Shown here: piece by piece, positions 46,058-55,419 of the stretch
Numbering within the stretch: the stretch's first letter is position 1
Layout: each line of letters begins with the position of its first letter
Assembly (NCBI GenBank): GCA_017432825.1
Contig: JAFRIJ010000012.1
Coordinates: 1 to 64,000 of the forward strand
Source: Bacilli bacterium
Lineage (GTDB): Bacteria; Bacillota_I; Bacilli_A; RF39; UBA660
Direction of reading: 5' to 3'
Length of the DNA: 64,000 bases
Made by a program: the position numbers and the translations under genes
Notes under the pieces: generated by a model
Seen by the model: only the letters and a program-made list of their open reading frames with translations
Databases searched by the model: none
What the model was told of the DNA's origin: nothing

Positions 46058-46088
46058 AGTAACTAGAAGAAATTCTAGTTGCTTTTTT
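46056..46088 (+). terminator. Terminator of kinase-Hpt operon
   Basis: A 13-bp stem with one T/G pair (AAAGTAACTAGAA / TTCTAGTTGCTTT), loop GAAA, T tract. Confidence 0.87.
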
Positions 46089-46156
46089 AGTAAACCAAAA
46101 GTATAAAAATATTTACATAATATAATAGATTATTTATAATTAAATTGGTGATTAAA

Positions 46157-46780
46157 ATGAATAAGCAATATGAAATAAATGAATATGGTTTATATAACAT
46201 AGATGAAATAACTAAAGAATTTGATCAAATAATTGGTATACCTTATAACGAATTAATAAATTATTTTAATGAATTATCAAATAAAATAATAAAAAAAGAA
46301 GATGTAATTGAATATTGTAACAATAATTATAATAATCTAAGAGAAAGCAAATATAAAAAAGAAATAGATGATAATATCATAAATAAAAGAATAAGTGACT
46401 ATGATATTTTATATAAAGTACTAAATATATATAAAAACAAAGGAGAAAAAATAGTAAGGATATTTCAACTATTAAAACAAAATAATACTAGTAAAGAGTT
46501 TGAAGATTATCTAAAAGAACTAGATATTAATCATTATAATATTATTGTAGTAGGAAGAGATTTAATTAGATTAGTAGAAACACTAAAAAATATAATAAGT
46601 AAATATAATTACTATTTTGAAATAATAAATAATTTTAATACTTATAATATCGAAAATTATGATGCGTTATATATAAAATATGCAAATGCATTTCCTTATG
46701 AAAATATACTAAATTCTGATGAAAACGAATTTGATAGAAGCAGTTTAACAAGAACAAAAAAGAAAAGTTATAAATTGTAG
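46157..46780 (+). CDS. Hypothetical cytoplasmic protein
   Basis: A 207-residue soluble protein, predicted mostly helical, rich in Asn, Ile, Tyr and Lys. Around residues 125-180 there is a short alternating strand/helix part (HYNIIVVGRDLIRLVET, then DALYIKYANAF) that could be a small alpha/beta fold. The C-terminus is basic. No family recognised. The start is ATG 46157 after GGTGATT; TTG 46145 is rejected. Single gene. Confidence 0.65.
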   Translation: MNKQYEINEYGLYNIDEITKEFDQIIGIPYNELINYFNELSNKIIKKEDVIEYCNNNYNNLRESKYKKEIDDNIINKRISDYDILYKVLNIYKNKGEKIVRIFQLLKQNNTSKEFEDYLKELDINHYNIIVVGRDLIRLVETLKNIISKYNYYFEIINNFNTYNIENYDALYIKYANAFPYENILNSDENEFDRSSLTRTKKKSYKL

Positions 46781-46798
46781 AAATGTGTTTCTATTTTA
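46778..46798 (+). terminator. Weak terminator
   Basis: A 6-bp stem (TAGAAA / TTTCTA), loop TGTG, T4, overlapping the stop codon. Confidence 0.5.
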
Positions 46799-46836
46799 AG
46801 TTAAATATGATATAATCTTATTGAAAGTGAGGGAAT

Positions 46837-48804
46837 ATGGCTAAAGTTAATGATAAATTAATGATAAATGATATAAGAAGTTTAGCACTTGATATGATTA
46901 ACGAAGCTGGAAGCGGGCATCCCGGAATAGCTTTAGGAGCAGCACCAATAATTTATACATTGTTTTCTAAACATTTAGTATTTGATCTAAACAAAAAAGA
47001 TTGGTGTAATAGAGATAGATTTGTTTTATCAGCAGGGCATGGTTCTGCGTTATTATATGCCATGTTATTTTGTATTAATGAAACAGAATATACATTAAAT
47101 GATTTAAAAAATTTTAGAAACATATATTCACATACTCCAGGCCATCCGGAATACAATTTAGATTACAGAATTGAAACAACCACTGGACCATTAGGACAAG
47201 GATTTGCTAATGCTGTAGGTATGGCTATGGCAGGAAAGTATCTAGATGATAATTTTAGCAACAAAAAATTAAGCTTATTTGATTATAATGTCTATACATT
47301 AGTTTCAGATGGAGATTTAATGGAAGGAATAAGCTACGAAGCAGCTTCAATAGCAAGTAAATATAAGCTAGATAACTTAATTGTATTATATGATAGTAAT
47401 AATGTAACATTAGATAGTAATTTAGAAGAAGATTATAGAGATAAAATATATGATATGTATCATGATTTAAATTGGAACGTAATTGAAGCTAAAAATACAG
47501 TTAAAGATATTGATAAAGCAATAAGTATTGCAAAGAAATCTAAAGAACCAAGTTTAATAATAGTAGATACCATAATTGGCGAATATTCTAAATATGAAGG
47601 AACTAATAAAATACACGGAAAATTAGAACAAGATGATTATATAGAAATAAAAGAAGAATTAGAAAATCCTGAAAAATGGGAATATGATAAAAAGAATATG
47701 CAACTATTTAGGAAAGAAATAAAAGAAAGATTAGATGGCAGTTACAATTATTGGTATAGAGATTATGAAGAATACATAAAAGAAATAGATGAAAATAAAA
47801 TAAATATTCTAAACAGTATAATAAATAATGATAATATTACATTAAAACTAGATAAAGTAATAGATACATCAAAATTATTTACAGATAGGGACCTAAGAGA
47901 TATTAACTATCAAGTGATGAATGTTATAGCAGCATTTACACCGAACTTTCTAGGCGGTACTGCTGATGTCAGCAGCAGCACTAAAACATATTTAAAAGGA
48001 AAAGATGATTACAGTATTGATAACTATAGTGGAAAAAACATAGCTTTTGATATAAGAGAACACGCTATGGGAGCAATACTAAATGGTATGGCATTATGTA
48101 ATTTAAGAGTATTTGGTAGTACGTTCCTAGTATTTGCAGATTACTTAAAACCTGCAATAAGAATGAGTGCCATAATGAATTTGCCAGTTACATATATCTT
48201 TACTCATGACAGTATATTAGTTGGACAAGATGGAAAAACACATCAACCAATTGAACAATTATCTATGCTAAGAACTATACCTAACTTTAGTGTATATAGA
48301 CCCGCTGACTATAAAGAATTAATTGGATGTTGGAACGAAATACTAGCAAATGCCAAACCATGTGCATTAGTATTGCCAAGAGGACATGTAGAAACTCAAG
48401 AATTTACCAATCCTTTGGGAATAGAATATGGAGCTTATATAATAAGTGAAGTTAAAAAAAGTCTTGACGTTATTTTGGTAGCAAGTGGTAGCGAAGTAGA
48501 ATTAGCAATGAATTTAAAAGATGAATTACTAAAAAACTATATTGAAGCAAGGGTAGTAACAGTTCCTAACTTAAACAATTTTTTAAACCAAAATAAAGAG
48601 TATAAAAATGAAGTTCTTCCTAAAGGATATAAGAAAGTAGTTATAGAGTTTTCTAATGATCCAACATGGTATAAGTTATTAAATGAGGATGATGAATTCA
48701 TATCAATAAATAAATTTGGCTTATCAGGAATGCCAGATGATTTAATGAAAGAATATGAAGTAGATATTCCAAGTTTAGTAATGAAAATAAAAAATAAAAT
48801 ATGA
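46837..48804 (+). CDS. tkt: Transketolase
   Basis: A 655-residue thiamine-diphosphate enzyme of full length. It has SAGHGSALLYA, the cofactor motif VSDGDLMEGISYEAASIA (Gly-Asp...Asn-type binding region ending LYDSNNVTLD), and the C-terminal half with FDIREHAMGAILNGMAL and THDSILVGQDGKTHQPIEQL. It moves two-carbon units in the non-oxidative pentose phosphate pathway. The stop is TGA. GAGGG site. It overlaps nothing but is followed after 10 bases by mscL, which suggests co-transcription. Confidence 0.97.
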   Translation: MAKVNDKLMINDIRSLALDMINEAGSGHPGIALGAAPIIYTLFSKHLVFDLNKKDWCNRDRFVLSAGHGSALLYAMLFCINETEYTLNDLKNFRNIYSHTPGHPEYNLDYRIETTTGPLGQGFANAVGMAMAGKYLDDNFSNKKLSLFDYNVYTLVSDGDLMEGISYEAASIASKYKLDNLIVLYDSNNVTLDSNLEEDYRDKIYDMYHDLNWNVIEAKNTVKDIDKAISIAKKSKEPSLIIVDTIIGEYSKYEGTNKIHGKLEQDDYIEIKEELENPEKWEYDKKNMQLFRKEIKERLDGSYNYWYRDYEEYIKEIDENKINILNSIINNDNITLKLDKVIDTSKLFTDRDLRDINYQVMNVIAAFTPNFLGGTADVSSSTKTYLKGKDDYSIDNYSGKNIAFDIREHAMGAILNGMALCNLRVFGSTFLVFADYLKPAIRMSAIMNLPVTYIFTHDSILVGQDGKTHQPIEQLSMLRTIPNFSVYRPADYKELIGCWNEILANAKPCALVLPRGHVETQEFTNPLGIEYGAYIISEVKKSLDVILVASGSEVELAMNLKDELLKNYIEARVVTVPNLNNFLNQNKEYKNEVLPKGYKKVVIEFSNDPTWYKLLNEDDEFISINKFGLSGMPDDLMKEYEVDIPSLVMKIKNKI

Positions 48805-48814
48805 GGTGATAAAA

Positions 48815-49243
48815 ATGGAAAAAGAAAATTTAAAAGAAAAAGCAAAAAAACATAAGAAAGTATTAGATGAATTTAAAGAGTTTATTTCAAAAGGAAACGT
48901 ATTAGACCTAGCAATTGGTGTAATTATTGGTGGAGCATTTCAAGGATTAGTTAAATCATTAACTGATAATTTAATATCTCCAATATTAGGTTGCTTCTCA
49001 GAGGTAGATTTTTCTTCATTTGTATTAAGAATTGGTAAACTAAATCTAAGATATGGAGCATTCCTTACTGACGTAATTAATTTCATTATTATGGCCTTTG
49101 TAGTATTCTTAATTATTAAAGCCGTAAATAAAATATTAGTTAAAAAGCCAGCACCACAAGAAGAAATAGTTGAAATTGAAAGTGATGAAGTAAAAATCTT
49201 AAAAGAAATTAGAGACGAACTAAAGAAAAATAAGAAAAATTAA
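48815..49243 (+). CDS. mscL: Large-conductance mechanosensitive channel MscL
   Basis: A 142-residue channel subunit: N-terminal amphipathic helix with DEFKEFISKGNVLDLAIGVIIGGAF leading to the first helix, a loop, a second membrane helix (about 78-102), and a charged C-terminal bundle. It opens under hypo-osmotic stress as a safety valve. The start is ATG 48815; the upstream GTG at 48806 lies in GAGGTGATAA. The N-terminus is about 10 residues longer than usual and Lys-rich. Confidence 0.95.
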   Translation: MEKENLKEKAKKHKKVLDEFKEFISKGNVLDLAIGVIIGGAFQGLVKSLTDNLISPILGCFSEVDFSSFVLRIGKLNLRYGAFLTDVINFIIMAFVVFLIIKAVNKILVKKPAPQEEIVEIESDEVKILKEIRDELKKNKKN

Positions 49244-49255
49244 TAAAATAATAAC

Positions 49256-49282
49256 AAGATAATGACAAATTATCTTTTTTTT
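49256..49282 (+). terminator. Terminator of tkt-mscL
   Basis: An 8-bp stem (AAGATAAT / ATTATCTT), loop of 5, T8. Confidence 0.82.
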
Positions 49283-49290
49283 GTTATAAT
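49262..49290 (+). promoter_or_regulatory. Promoter overlapping terminator, extended -10
   Basis: ATGACA (49262-49267) and TATAAT (49285-49290), spacer 17, with TGTTATAAT; the -35 lies in the loop of the upstream terminator. Confidence 0.65.
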
Positions 49291-49317
49291 GAATACATAA
49301 TAAGATAGGGTGGTAAG

Positions 49318-50019
49318 ATGAGTCAAGATTTAATTACTAATGTAAATAATACAAGTGTATATTATATTAATGATGGACAAGTTCCATTTTATATAAGTAT
49401 ACCAAATGCTAAACAAGTATCAATTGTAATTAACTTAATAGATAATCCTGATGAAATAAATGGAAGAAAAGTTGGATTAAAAGATATTACAAGCAAAATA
49501 ACTGATATTTATAAGCTGTTTAGGCAAGATAATATTGCAGTAGTTACTCCTTTAATTGAGGGAGCGTTCATGGATAAAATAAAGGAAAATGCAGAACCAA
49601 ATTATACAAGTTATCTTAACAAAGTATTAGGTTATTTAATTAATAAATCATATAGTACACTAAAGCAAAATGGTAAAGAAGTATTTCAACAAATAAAATT
49701 AAATAATAATGAATCATATAAATCATTTAATGAAAAATTTACATCAATGTACCCTGAAAGAATACAATTAGCAAAATATGATATAGCACCAGTTAATTTA
49801 ACAAATCAACCAACTAATATAAACGTTGCAACACTTACACCACCAACAGAACCACTAGCTAATACAATAAACATAGCATTAGAGGATACAAAAGAAGAAT
49901 TATCTCAAAATAACAAACACGTAAAAACATTAAAGAGAGAACCGGGCTTTGTATCTTATGTATTATTAGGAGTAATAGTAGCAATACTATCTCTAATTGG
50001 ATTATATTTATTATTATAA
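49318..50019 (+). CDS. Tail-anchored protein, paralogue of the Pro/Glu-repeat protein
   Basis: A 233-residue protein with an N-terminal domain (about 1-155), a Pro/Thr-rich linker (about 160-205) and one C-terminal membrane helix (about 213-232) ending at the last residue. No signal peptide. Layout and N-terminal strand pattern (FYISIPNAKQVSIVINLI, then AVVTPLIEG) match the protein at 10005, but the linker here is short and without repeats. Function unknown; the shared design suggests cytoplasmic domains held at the membrane. GGTGG site before ATG 49318. Single gene. Confidence 0.72.
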   Translation: MSQDLITNVNNTSVYYINDGQVPFYISIPNAKQVSIVINLIDNPDEINGRKVGLKDITSKITDIYKLFRQDNIAVVTPLIEGAFMDKIKENAEPNYTSYLNKVLGYLINKSYSTLKQNGKEVFQQIKLNNNESYKSFNEKFTSMYPERIQLAKYDIAPVNLTNQPTNINVATLTPPTEPLANTINIALEDTKEELSQNNKHVKTLKREPGFVSYVLLGVIVAILSLIGLYLLL

Positions 50020-50049
50020 AAAAACTGTAATCGCTTGATTACAGTTTTT
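50020..50049. terminator. Bidirectional terminator
   Basis: A 13-bp stem (AAAAACTGTAATC / GATTACAGTTTTT) with loop GCTT between converging genes. Confidence 0.9.
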
Positions 50050-50320
50050 ATCTATTAAAACTATATGAAATAGTAGCAATAACAGATCCAATCATTAAGA
50101 TAAGCATTACTATAGCAAAGATTCTACCAGCTAAATTAGTTTTATAAGTAGAATTCTTTTTTTTCTTTTTATTCTTAACTTTCTTAACTGATTTTTCTTT
50201 TTCTTTCATTTTTCTTTCTTTATTTAAATCATACAATTCTTTTTTAGAAAGAGTAGATTCATCAATAGTTTCTTCTAATTCATCATTTTTATTATGCTTA
50301 ATCTTATACTTCTTGCCCAT
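50048..50320 (-). CDS. Small basic tail-anchored membrane protein
   Basis: A 90-residue protein with a highly charged N-terminal part (about 1-63, with a Lys run at 51-56) and a single C-terminal membrane helix (about 68-86). Such proteins occur in Firmicutes as DUF4044-like small membrane proteins, but I cannot confirm the family. GAGGTGG precedes the ATG on the minus strand. It diverges from spoIIM. Confidence 0.7.
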   Translation of the reverse strand: MGKKYKIKHNKNDELEETIDESTLSKKELYDLNKERKMKEKEKSVKKVKNKKKKKNSTYKTNLAGRIFAIVMLILMIGSVIATISYSFNR

Positions 50321-50398
50321 TTTTCCACCTCAAATATATTATATAAAATTTTAGGAATATTTACAAGAATAAATGAGTATATTTAAGTGGTGATACAT

Positions 50399-51025
50399 AT
50401 GAAGAAAAAAATGAAGCTTAGTGAAATTATTTTACCTAACAAAAAAATAAACTACTTTGTTATAACAATATTATTACTAGGAGTAATATCAGGATCAATA
50501 TTTTTAATAGCACTAAATAAAATTGATAAAAACAACACAATATCGCAAATTAAAAACTTTATTTCAAACATTAATTCAAATAGTATTAATAATGTACAAG
50601 CCTTAAAAAATAGTCTTATTATAAATAATACTTTTACAATAATAATATGGATATTAGGCTTAACTATAATAGGAATATTATTTAATGTATTCCTTACATA
50701 TATAAAAGGATTTATAACAGGTTTTAGCATATCATCTATAATATTAACATATAAATATAAAGGTTTATTAATGGCTTTACTATATATATTTCCAAGTGTA
50801 ATATTTAACTTAATAGTAGTAACAACTCTAGCAATTTATAGTATAATGTTTAGCCATAATTTATTAAAAATAATAATATCTAAAAAGAATAATTCAAGAC
50901 TGATGTTAAAAAAATATATAGTAATATTATTATTATGTATATTATTAAGTTTCATATCTTCATTATTTGAAGTATATATATTTCCATATTTATTAAAGAT
51001 GATAATCTCTCTATATATAAAGTAA
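50399..51025 (+). CDS. spoIIM: Stage II sporulation protein M
   Basis: A 208-residue polytopic protein with about five membrane helices. The first helix (about 21-40, GVISGSIFLIAL) follows a short basic segment, and the C-terminal end LSSLFEVYIFPYLLK-type (ISSLFEVYIFPYLLKMI) matches SpoIIM LSSLFEAYLSPVLMK. With SpoIID and SpoIIP, SpoIIM drives engulfment of the forespore by remodelling septal peptidoglycan. The start is ATG 50399 after GTGGTGAT. The neighbouring genes are not sporulation genes, apart from spoIVFB 7 kb upstream. Confidence 0.85.
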   Translation: MKKKMKLSEIILPNKKINYFVITILLLGVISGSIFLIALNKIDKNNTISQIKNFISNINSNSINNVQALKNSLIINNTFTIIIWILGLTIIGILFNVFLTYIKGFITGFSISSIILTYKYKGLLMALLYIFPSVIFNLIVVTTLAIYSIMFSHNLLKIIISKKNNSRLMLKKYIVILLLCILLSFISSLFEVYIFPYLLKMIISLYIK

Positions 51026-51065
51026 TAAATATATAAAATTAGTAAATATTATTACTGGTGGTAAT

Positions 51066-52121
51066 ATGACTAATAAAAATATATATAACACATTTTTATT
51101 TTTATCTAATTTAACTAGAAACTTAATAGAAGTATATTCAGTAATAATATTATATAATAAAGGATATACAATAAGTAATATCCTTTTCTTTTTATTAATA
51201 GTGTATTTTATTGCTATAACAAGTAATTATATTTCTTTAAAAATAAATTACAAAATATCTTTAATAATATCATTTATATTATATGGAATATCATATATAT
51301 ACTTATCACTAATGAATAATAATAAAATCAATCTTATTATTATAGCGATTCTATTATCTATTAGTATAAATACCTATCATACAATTAAACATTATCTAGG
51401 AATGAATTTAATATCATATAATAAAGGGAAAAATACATTAAAAATATTAATAATAACTTATATATCAACAATTATATCTAATATAATTGGAATAGTATTA
51501 ATTAAAAAAATACCAATAAAAATAACAACGATTATTATAACTATATTATCAATAATATCCATTTTTCCAATATTAAAAATTAAAATAAAAAATAATAATT
51601 ATAGTAACAAAATAATAATTAATAAAAATAAAATAATATATAGTATATTAGAACAATTTAAAGTTATATTAATTGAACTACAACCATTATATATTTATAT
51701 ATATTTAAAAAATAGTATTTCATTTATTGGATTATTTAATATTATAATTAATATTTCTAGTTTAATAACAGTAATAATAATAGATAAGTTTTTAAAAAAC
51801 AAATATTATAAATATATAAGTATTATTTTAGGAATAGTATTAATAATAAAACTAAATACAAAAAATAATATCTTGTTACTTTTAATAGCACTATTAGAAG
51901 GAATAGGAATGAAAATATATGAAAAAAATAGCATTAATAATCTATATAATAGAGGAAATAATAATATAAAAAAATATTTAATTATAGAAGAATCAATATT
52001 CTTTATTTCAAAATTTATAATAATGTTATTATTTATTTTATTAATAAAAAAATTAAAAATAATACTTTATATATGTATAATTGGACTAGTTATAAGTACA
52101 TTTTACTTAGAAGAAAAATAA
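51066..52121 (+). CDS. MFS-like multi-pass membrane protein
   Basis: A 351-residue protein with about ten to eleven membrane helices, very rich in Ile, Leu, Asn and Lys. The 6+central loop+6 like layout (Lys-rich loop near 170-185) suggests a shortened major facilitator protein, but no MFS motif A (GxxxDRxGRR) is clear. Substrate unknown. GGTGG site. It follows spoIIM by 40 bases and may share its transcript; a link to sporulation is only positional. Confidence 0.6.
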   Translation: MTNKNIYNTFLFLSNLTRNLIEVYSVIILYNKGYTISNILFFLLIVYFIAITSNYISLKINYKISLIISFILYGISYIYLSLMNNNKINLIIIAILLSISINTYHTIKHYLGMNLISYNKGKNTLKILIITYISTIISNIIGIVLIKKIPIKITTIIITILSIISIFPILKIKIKNNNYSNKIIINKNKIIYSILEQFKVILIELQPLYIYIYLKNSISFIGLFNIIINISSLITVIIIDKFLKNKYYKYISIILGIVLIIKLNTKNNILLLLIALLEGIGMKIYEKNSINNLYNRGNNNIKKYLIIEESIFFISKFIIMLLFILLIKKLKIILYICIIGLVISTFYLEEK

Positions 52122-52173
52122 CATTGTTTTAATACTTATTTTGTTGTATAATAAAAAAAAAGGACGTGACAAA

Positions 52174-52515
52174 ATGAGTGTAAAAATAGATAGGCTTGAA
52201 CATAAATTTGCAATAGAAATAAGTACTATAATAGAAGAGGAAATAAAAGATGAAAGAATTGATTTTGTAACTATCACAGCAGTATCAATTACAAACGATT
52301 TATCATTTGCTAAAGTATACGTTACAGTATTAGATGATAGCAAAAAAGAAGAAACTATAAAAGCATTAAACAATGCAAGTAAATTTATTGAAATGGAATT
52401 ATCTAAAAGAGTAGAAATAAGAAAAATGCCAGAATTAAAATTTGTTTATGATGAATCAATAGAATATAGTAATAACATTGAGAATATTATAGAAAGAATT
52501 AATAAAAATGAATAG
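52174..52515 (+). CDS. rbfA: Ribosome-binding factor A
   Basis: A 113-residue KH-like protein with the RbfA patterns EISTIIEEEIKDERIDFVTITAVSITNDLSFAKVYVT and ELKFVYDESIEYSNNIENII. It helps 16S rRNA 5'-end maturation and cold adaptation. The start at 52174 is behind GGACGTGA; an in-frame ATG at 52141 lies in the promoter. It overlaps the DHH phosphoesterase gene by 8 bases. The rbfA-nrnA-truB order is conserved in Firmicutes, though infB is not directly upstream here. Confidence 0.93.
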   Translation: MSVKIDRLEHKFAIEISTIIEEEIKDERIDFVTITAVSITNDLSFAKVYVTVLDDSKKEETIKALNNASKFIEMELSKRVEIRKMPELKFVYDESIEYSNNIENIIERINKNE

Positions 52516-53470
52516 TGAAATAGAATTAGATAAATTAATAAATTTAATTAATAATAATAATAAATTTGCTATATTCACTCATGAATCACCAGATGGAGAC
52601 GCTATAGGAAGTAGTTTAGCTTTATATATGGGATTAAAAGAATTAAAAAAAGAAGTAGACATAATAACAGATGAATACCCTGATTGTTTTAATTTTTTAA
52701 AAGAAAGAGATAAAATTATATCTAAAGGGAAAAAAGACTATGATGTGTGCATAGCATTAGATTGTGCTACTGAAAAAAGATTATATGATCCAACTAAAGC
52801 ATTTTATAAATCAATCCATACAATATCAATTGATCATCATGCAAGTAATACCTTTTATGCAGAATGCAATTATGTAGAAGATAAAAGTCCTGCAACATGT
52901 AAAACATTAGTTAGAATATTTAAAAAATTAAATATAGCTATAACAAAAGAAATAGGTGAAGCCATAATGATGGGAATAATAACAGATTCAGGAGGATTTA
53001 GATATGATACAGTAGATGATGAAACTTTTGAAATAGCTGCAGAAATGTTAGATGTAGGAGTAAACATAAGTAATATTTATAGAAATACATTTGATAAACA
53101 AACAAAATCACAATTCGAATTATCTAAAATAGCAACTTCAAGATTAAAATTTATTAATGAAGATAGAATTGCAATTACATACATAACATTAGAAGATATA
53201 AAAAAAACTAATGCCAAAACTGGAGACCACGAAGGTATAGTTAATATAGGAAGAAAAGTAGAAGGAGTACTTGTATCAATATTTTTAAGAGAAACAGAAA
53301 AAAACATATATAAAATATCTCTAAGAAGTAATTCAGATGATATTAATGTATCTGAAATAGCAGAAGCATTTGATGGAGGCGGACATAGTAAAGCAGCAGG
53401 ATGCATTATAAATGGATCTTTAGAAAAAGCTATAAATGATTTAATAAAGGAAACAAACAAAAAAATATGA
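52508..53470 (+). CDS. nrnA: DHH-family oligoribonuclease/pAp phosphatase (NrnA)
   Basis: A 320-residue DHH/DHHA1 phosphoesterase with HESPDGDAIGSS, CIALDCA, the DHH motif in SIDHHASNTFY, and DHHA1 ending GGHSKAAGC. NrnA degrades very short RNAs and dephosphorylates pAp. It starts inside rbfA without its own strong ribosome site, so translation is coupled. It overlaps truB by 4 bases (ATGA). Confidence 0.92.
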   Translation: MNSEIELDKLINLINNNNKFAIFTHESPDGDAIGSSLALYMGLKELKKEVDIITDEYPDCFNFLKERDKIISKGKKDYDVCIALDCATEKRLYDPTKAFYKSIHTISIDHHASNTFYAECNYVEDKSPATCKTLVRIFKKLNIAITKEIGEAIMMGIITDSGGFRYDTVDDETFEIAAEMLDVGVNISNIYRNTFDKQTKSQFELSKIATSRLKFINEDRIAITYITLEDIKKTNAKTGDHEGIVNIGRKVEGVLVSIFLRETEKNIYKISLRSNSDDINVSEIAEAFDGGGHSKAAGCIINGSLEKAINDLIKETNKKI

Positions 53471-54315
53471 ATGGAATATTAGTAATAAATAAAGAAAAAG
53501 ATTATACAAGCAGGGATGTAGTTAATATTGTAAGTAAAGAATTGAACACTAAAAAAGTTGGACATACAGGGACTTTGGATCCTATAGCAACAGGAGTATT
53601 AGTTTTGTGTATAGGTAAATGTTTAAAATTATCAGAATTATTAACATCTAATGATAAAGAATACATTGCAAAAGTAAAACTAGGTGTAGAAACTGATACA
53701 CTTGATATAACAGGAACTATTACTTATAGAAAAGAGAATATTAGTATAAATAAAGAAGATATTATAAATTGTTTAAAACATTTTAAAGGTAAGATAAAAC
53801 AAGAAGTACCTAAGTATTCGGCCGTAAAAGTAAACGGAAAAAAACTATATGAATATGCAAGAAAAAATCAAGAAGTAAAACTACCAATAAAAGAAGTAGA
53901 AATACATAGTTTAGAATTAATAAGTGATATAGAAGATAATGAATTTTATATAAAATGTAACGTAAGTAAAGGAACATATATCAGAAGCTTAATAAGAGAT
54001 ATAGGTAGATATCTAAATACTTATGCTACAATGACAGAATTAACAAGAATAAGGCAAGGATTATTTACAATAGAAAATTCTTTTACATTAGAAGATATAA
54101 AAAGCAATAAATACAAATTATTAAATCCCAAAGACGTAATAGATTTGCCAAAGAAAAAAGTAGATGATTATCTAGCAAAAAAAATAAAAAATGGAATGGT
54201 ATTACCTTCGTTCTTTAACGAAGAAAAAGCTATAATTCTTGATAAAGATGATAATTTATTAGCAATTTATAAACATATAGATGATAATAAAGTAAAACCA
54301 TATAAAATGTTATAG
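53467..54315 (+). CDS. truB: tRNA pseudouridine-55 synthase TruB
   Basis: A 282-residue pseudouridine synthase with KVGHTGTLDPIATGVLVLCIG (catalytic Asp in TLDP), the later KGTYIRSLIRDIG motif and the insertion between them. It makes the universal U55 of tRNAs. It is usually followed by ribF; here a degenerate YugP-like gene follows. Length is slightly short at the C-terminus. Confidence 0.96.
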   Translation: MNGILVINKEKDYTSRDVVNIVSKELNTKKVGHTGTLDPIATGVLVLCIGKCLKLSELLTSNDKEYIAKVKLGVETDTLDITGTITYRKENISINKEDIINCLKHFKGKIKQEVPKYSAVKVNGKKLYEYARKNQEVKLPIKEVEIHSLELISDIEDNEFYIKCNVSKGTYIRSLIRDIGRYLNTYATMTELTRIRQGLFTIENSFTLEDIKSNKYKLLNPKDVIDLPKKKVDDYLAKKIKNGMVLPSFFNEEKAIILDKDDNLLAIYKHIDDNKVKPYKML

Positions 54316-54327
54316 GGAAGTGATATT

Positions 54328-54936
54328 ATGATTAGTAATATAATATTAATAATATGTATTATTCTAACAATAGTCCCTTATATATTATTATTAATAACAT
54401 ATTTTACAAACAATAAGGATTATAAAATTACTGCAAGTGAAAACATTTTAAAATTACTAGATAATGATAACAACATTAATTTCATAGAAAACAAAGATTC
54501 ATATTTTAGCCATTACAATATAAAAAGAAGAATAATTAAATTATCTTCAAAAACTTATGATAGTAAAAAATATTTTCATATAGCAGTATCCTCTTTATTA
54601 GCGGGTTATTCATTGATAAAGATTAAATCGATGGATTATTTATCATATATAATTAATAAACTAAAAATAATAACTATATTACCAATAATAAGCATTATAT
54701 TAAGTATATATGCCCGCAACACAAAGGATGCTAAAATAGCAATTATAATATTAGTATTAATAGGAATAATACAATATCTAATAAATACATTAACTACATT
54801 ATCTATAAATACTGTTAAAATAAAAGAAGAAAGAATAAATAAAATATTAAATGTATTTTTAGTAAACACAAAAATATACTTTATATGTACACTATTACAA
54901 ATATTAAGATTAGTAATAGTAGTTTTAAATATATAA
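54328..54936 (+). CDS. YugP-like membrane protein lacking the HExxH zinc motif
   Basis: A 202-residue protein with four membrane helices (about 3-26, 112-130, 136-158, 180-200) and a cytoplasmic part in which ITASENILKLL, then SHYNIKRRIIKLSSKTYDSK, then HIAVSSLLAGYSL align with the zinc metallopeptidase YugP (A-x-x-IL, then LTDHYDPR...LRLS, then AVAAHEVGHA). The zinc site HEVGH is replaced by LLAGY at residues 90-94, so no metal peptidase activity is expected. The gene is intact, with a GGAAGTGAT site, so it is likely kept for a non-catalytic role. Assignment is from motif pattern and needs a profile search. Confidence 0.6.
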   Translation: MISNIILIICIILTIVPYILLLITYFTNNKDYKITASENILKLLDNDNNINFIENKDSYFSHYNIKRRIIKLSSKTYDSKKYFHIAVSSLLAGYSLIKIKSMDYLSYIINKLKIITILPIISIILSIYARNTKDAKIAIIILVLIGIIQYLINTLTTLSINTVKIKEERINKILNVFLVNTKIYFICTLLQILRLVIVVLNI

Positions 54937-54952
54937 TATATATGTTATAATA

Positions 54953-54961
54953 ATAGAGGTG
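54953..54961 (+). promoter_or_regulatory. Extended -10 promoter element
   Basis: TGTTATAAT just before the ribosome site of the next gene; the predicted leader would be very short. Confidence 0.4.
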
Positions 54962-54966
54962 ATAAT

Positions 54967-55419
54967 ATGAAAAAAGATAATAATTGGAACGCTGTATTAA
55001 CAGTTGCTGTATTCTTTATATTAGTGGGAATAGCAGTATTTATAATACAAAGCACAACCAAAAAAGAAATAAACTTTGAAGATAATAATGATAAAACAGA
55101 AACAAAAGAAATTATAAATAATGAAGAAACTAAGGAAGAAGAGTATGATGAAACAGAAGAATTTACTAACCAAGATGGAGAAGAAGTAAAAGTAAGTGGA
55201 GACAAAGTAGTAAGTGCTACAGGATTTGCAGGAGCCTCTAACTATAAATTCTATCTAAGAAATGGAACCCTATATTTTAAAAACATATCCAAAGATGATG
55301 AAGAGGAAATTATTGCGACTGGAGTAAAGGATTTATATTTAGAGAACAAAGAAGTAACAGCAGAATTAGGAGAAAATGGTAAGATAGTAAAGGAAAATAA
55401 CTATGTAACTTATAAATAA
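54967..55419 (+). CDS. Membrane-anchored acidic protein, unknown
   Basis: A 150-residue protein with one N-terminal membrane helix (about 9-29), an acidic Glu/Thr/Asp linker (about 35-75) and a compact beta-rich domain outside (about 76-150). No Cys. No family recognised. AGGTGATAAT site before the ATG. Single gene with a strong terminator. Confidence 0.65.
   Translation: MKKDNNWNAVLTVAVFFILVGIAVFIIQSTTKKEINFEDNNDKTETKEIINNEETKEEEYDETEEFTNQDGEEVKVSGDKVVSATGFAGASNYKFYLRNGTLYFKNISKDDEEEIIATGVKDLYLENKEVTAELGENGKIVKENNYVTYK

Noticed and set aside
46145-46156. TTG start for the hypothetical protein at 46157
   Set aside because: It lies upstream of the GGTGATT ribosome site that serves ATG 46157.
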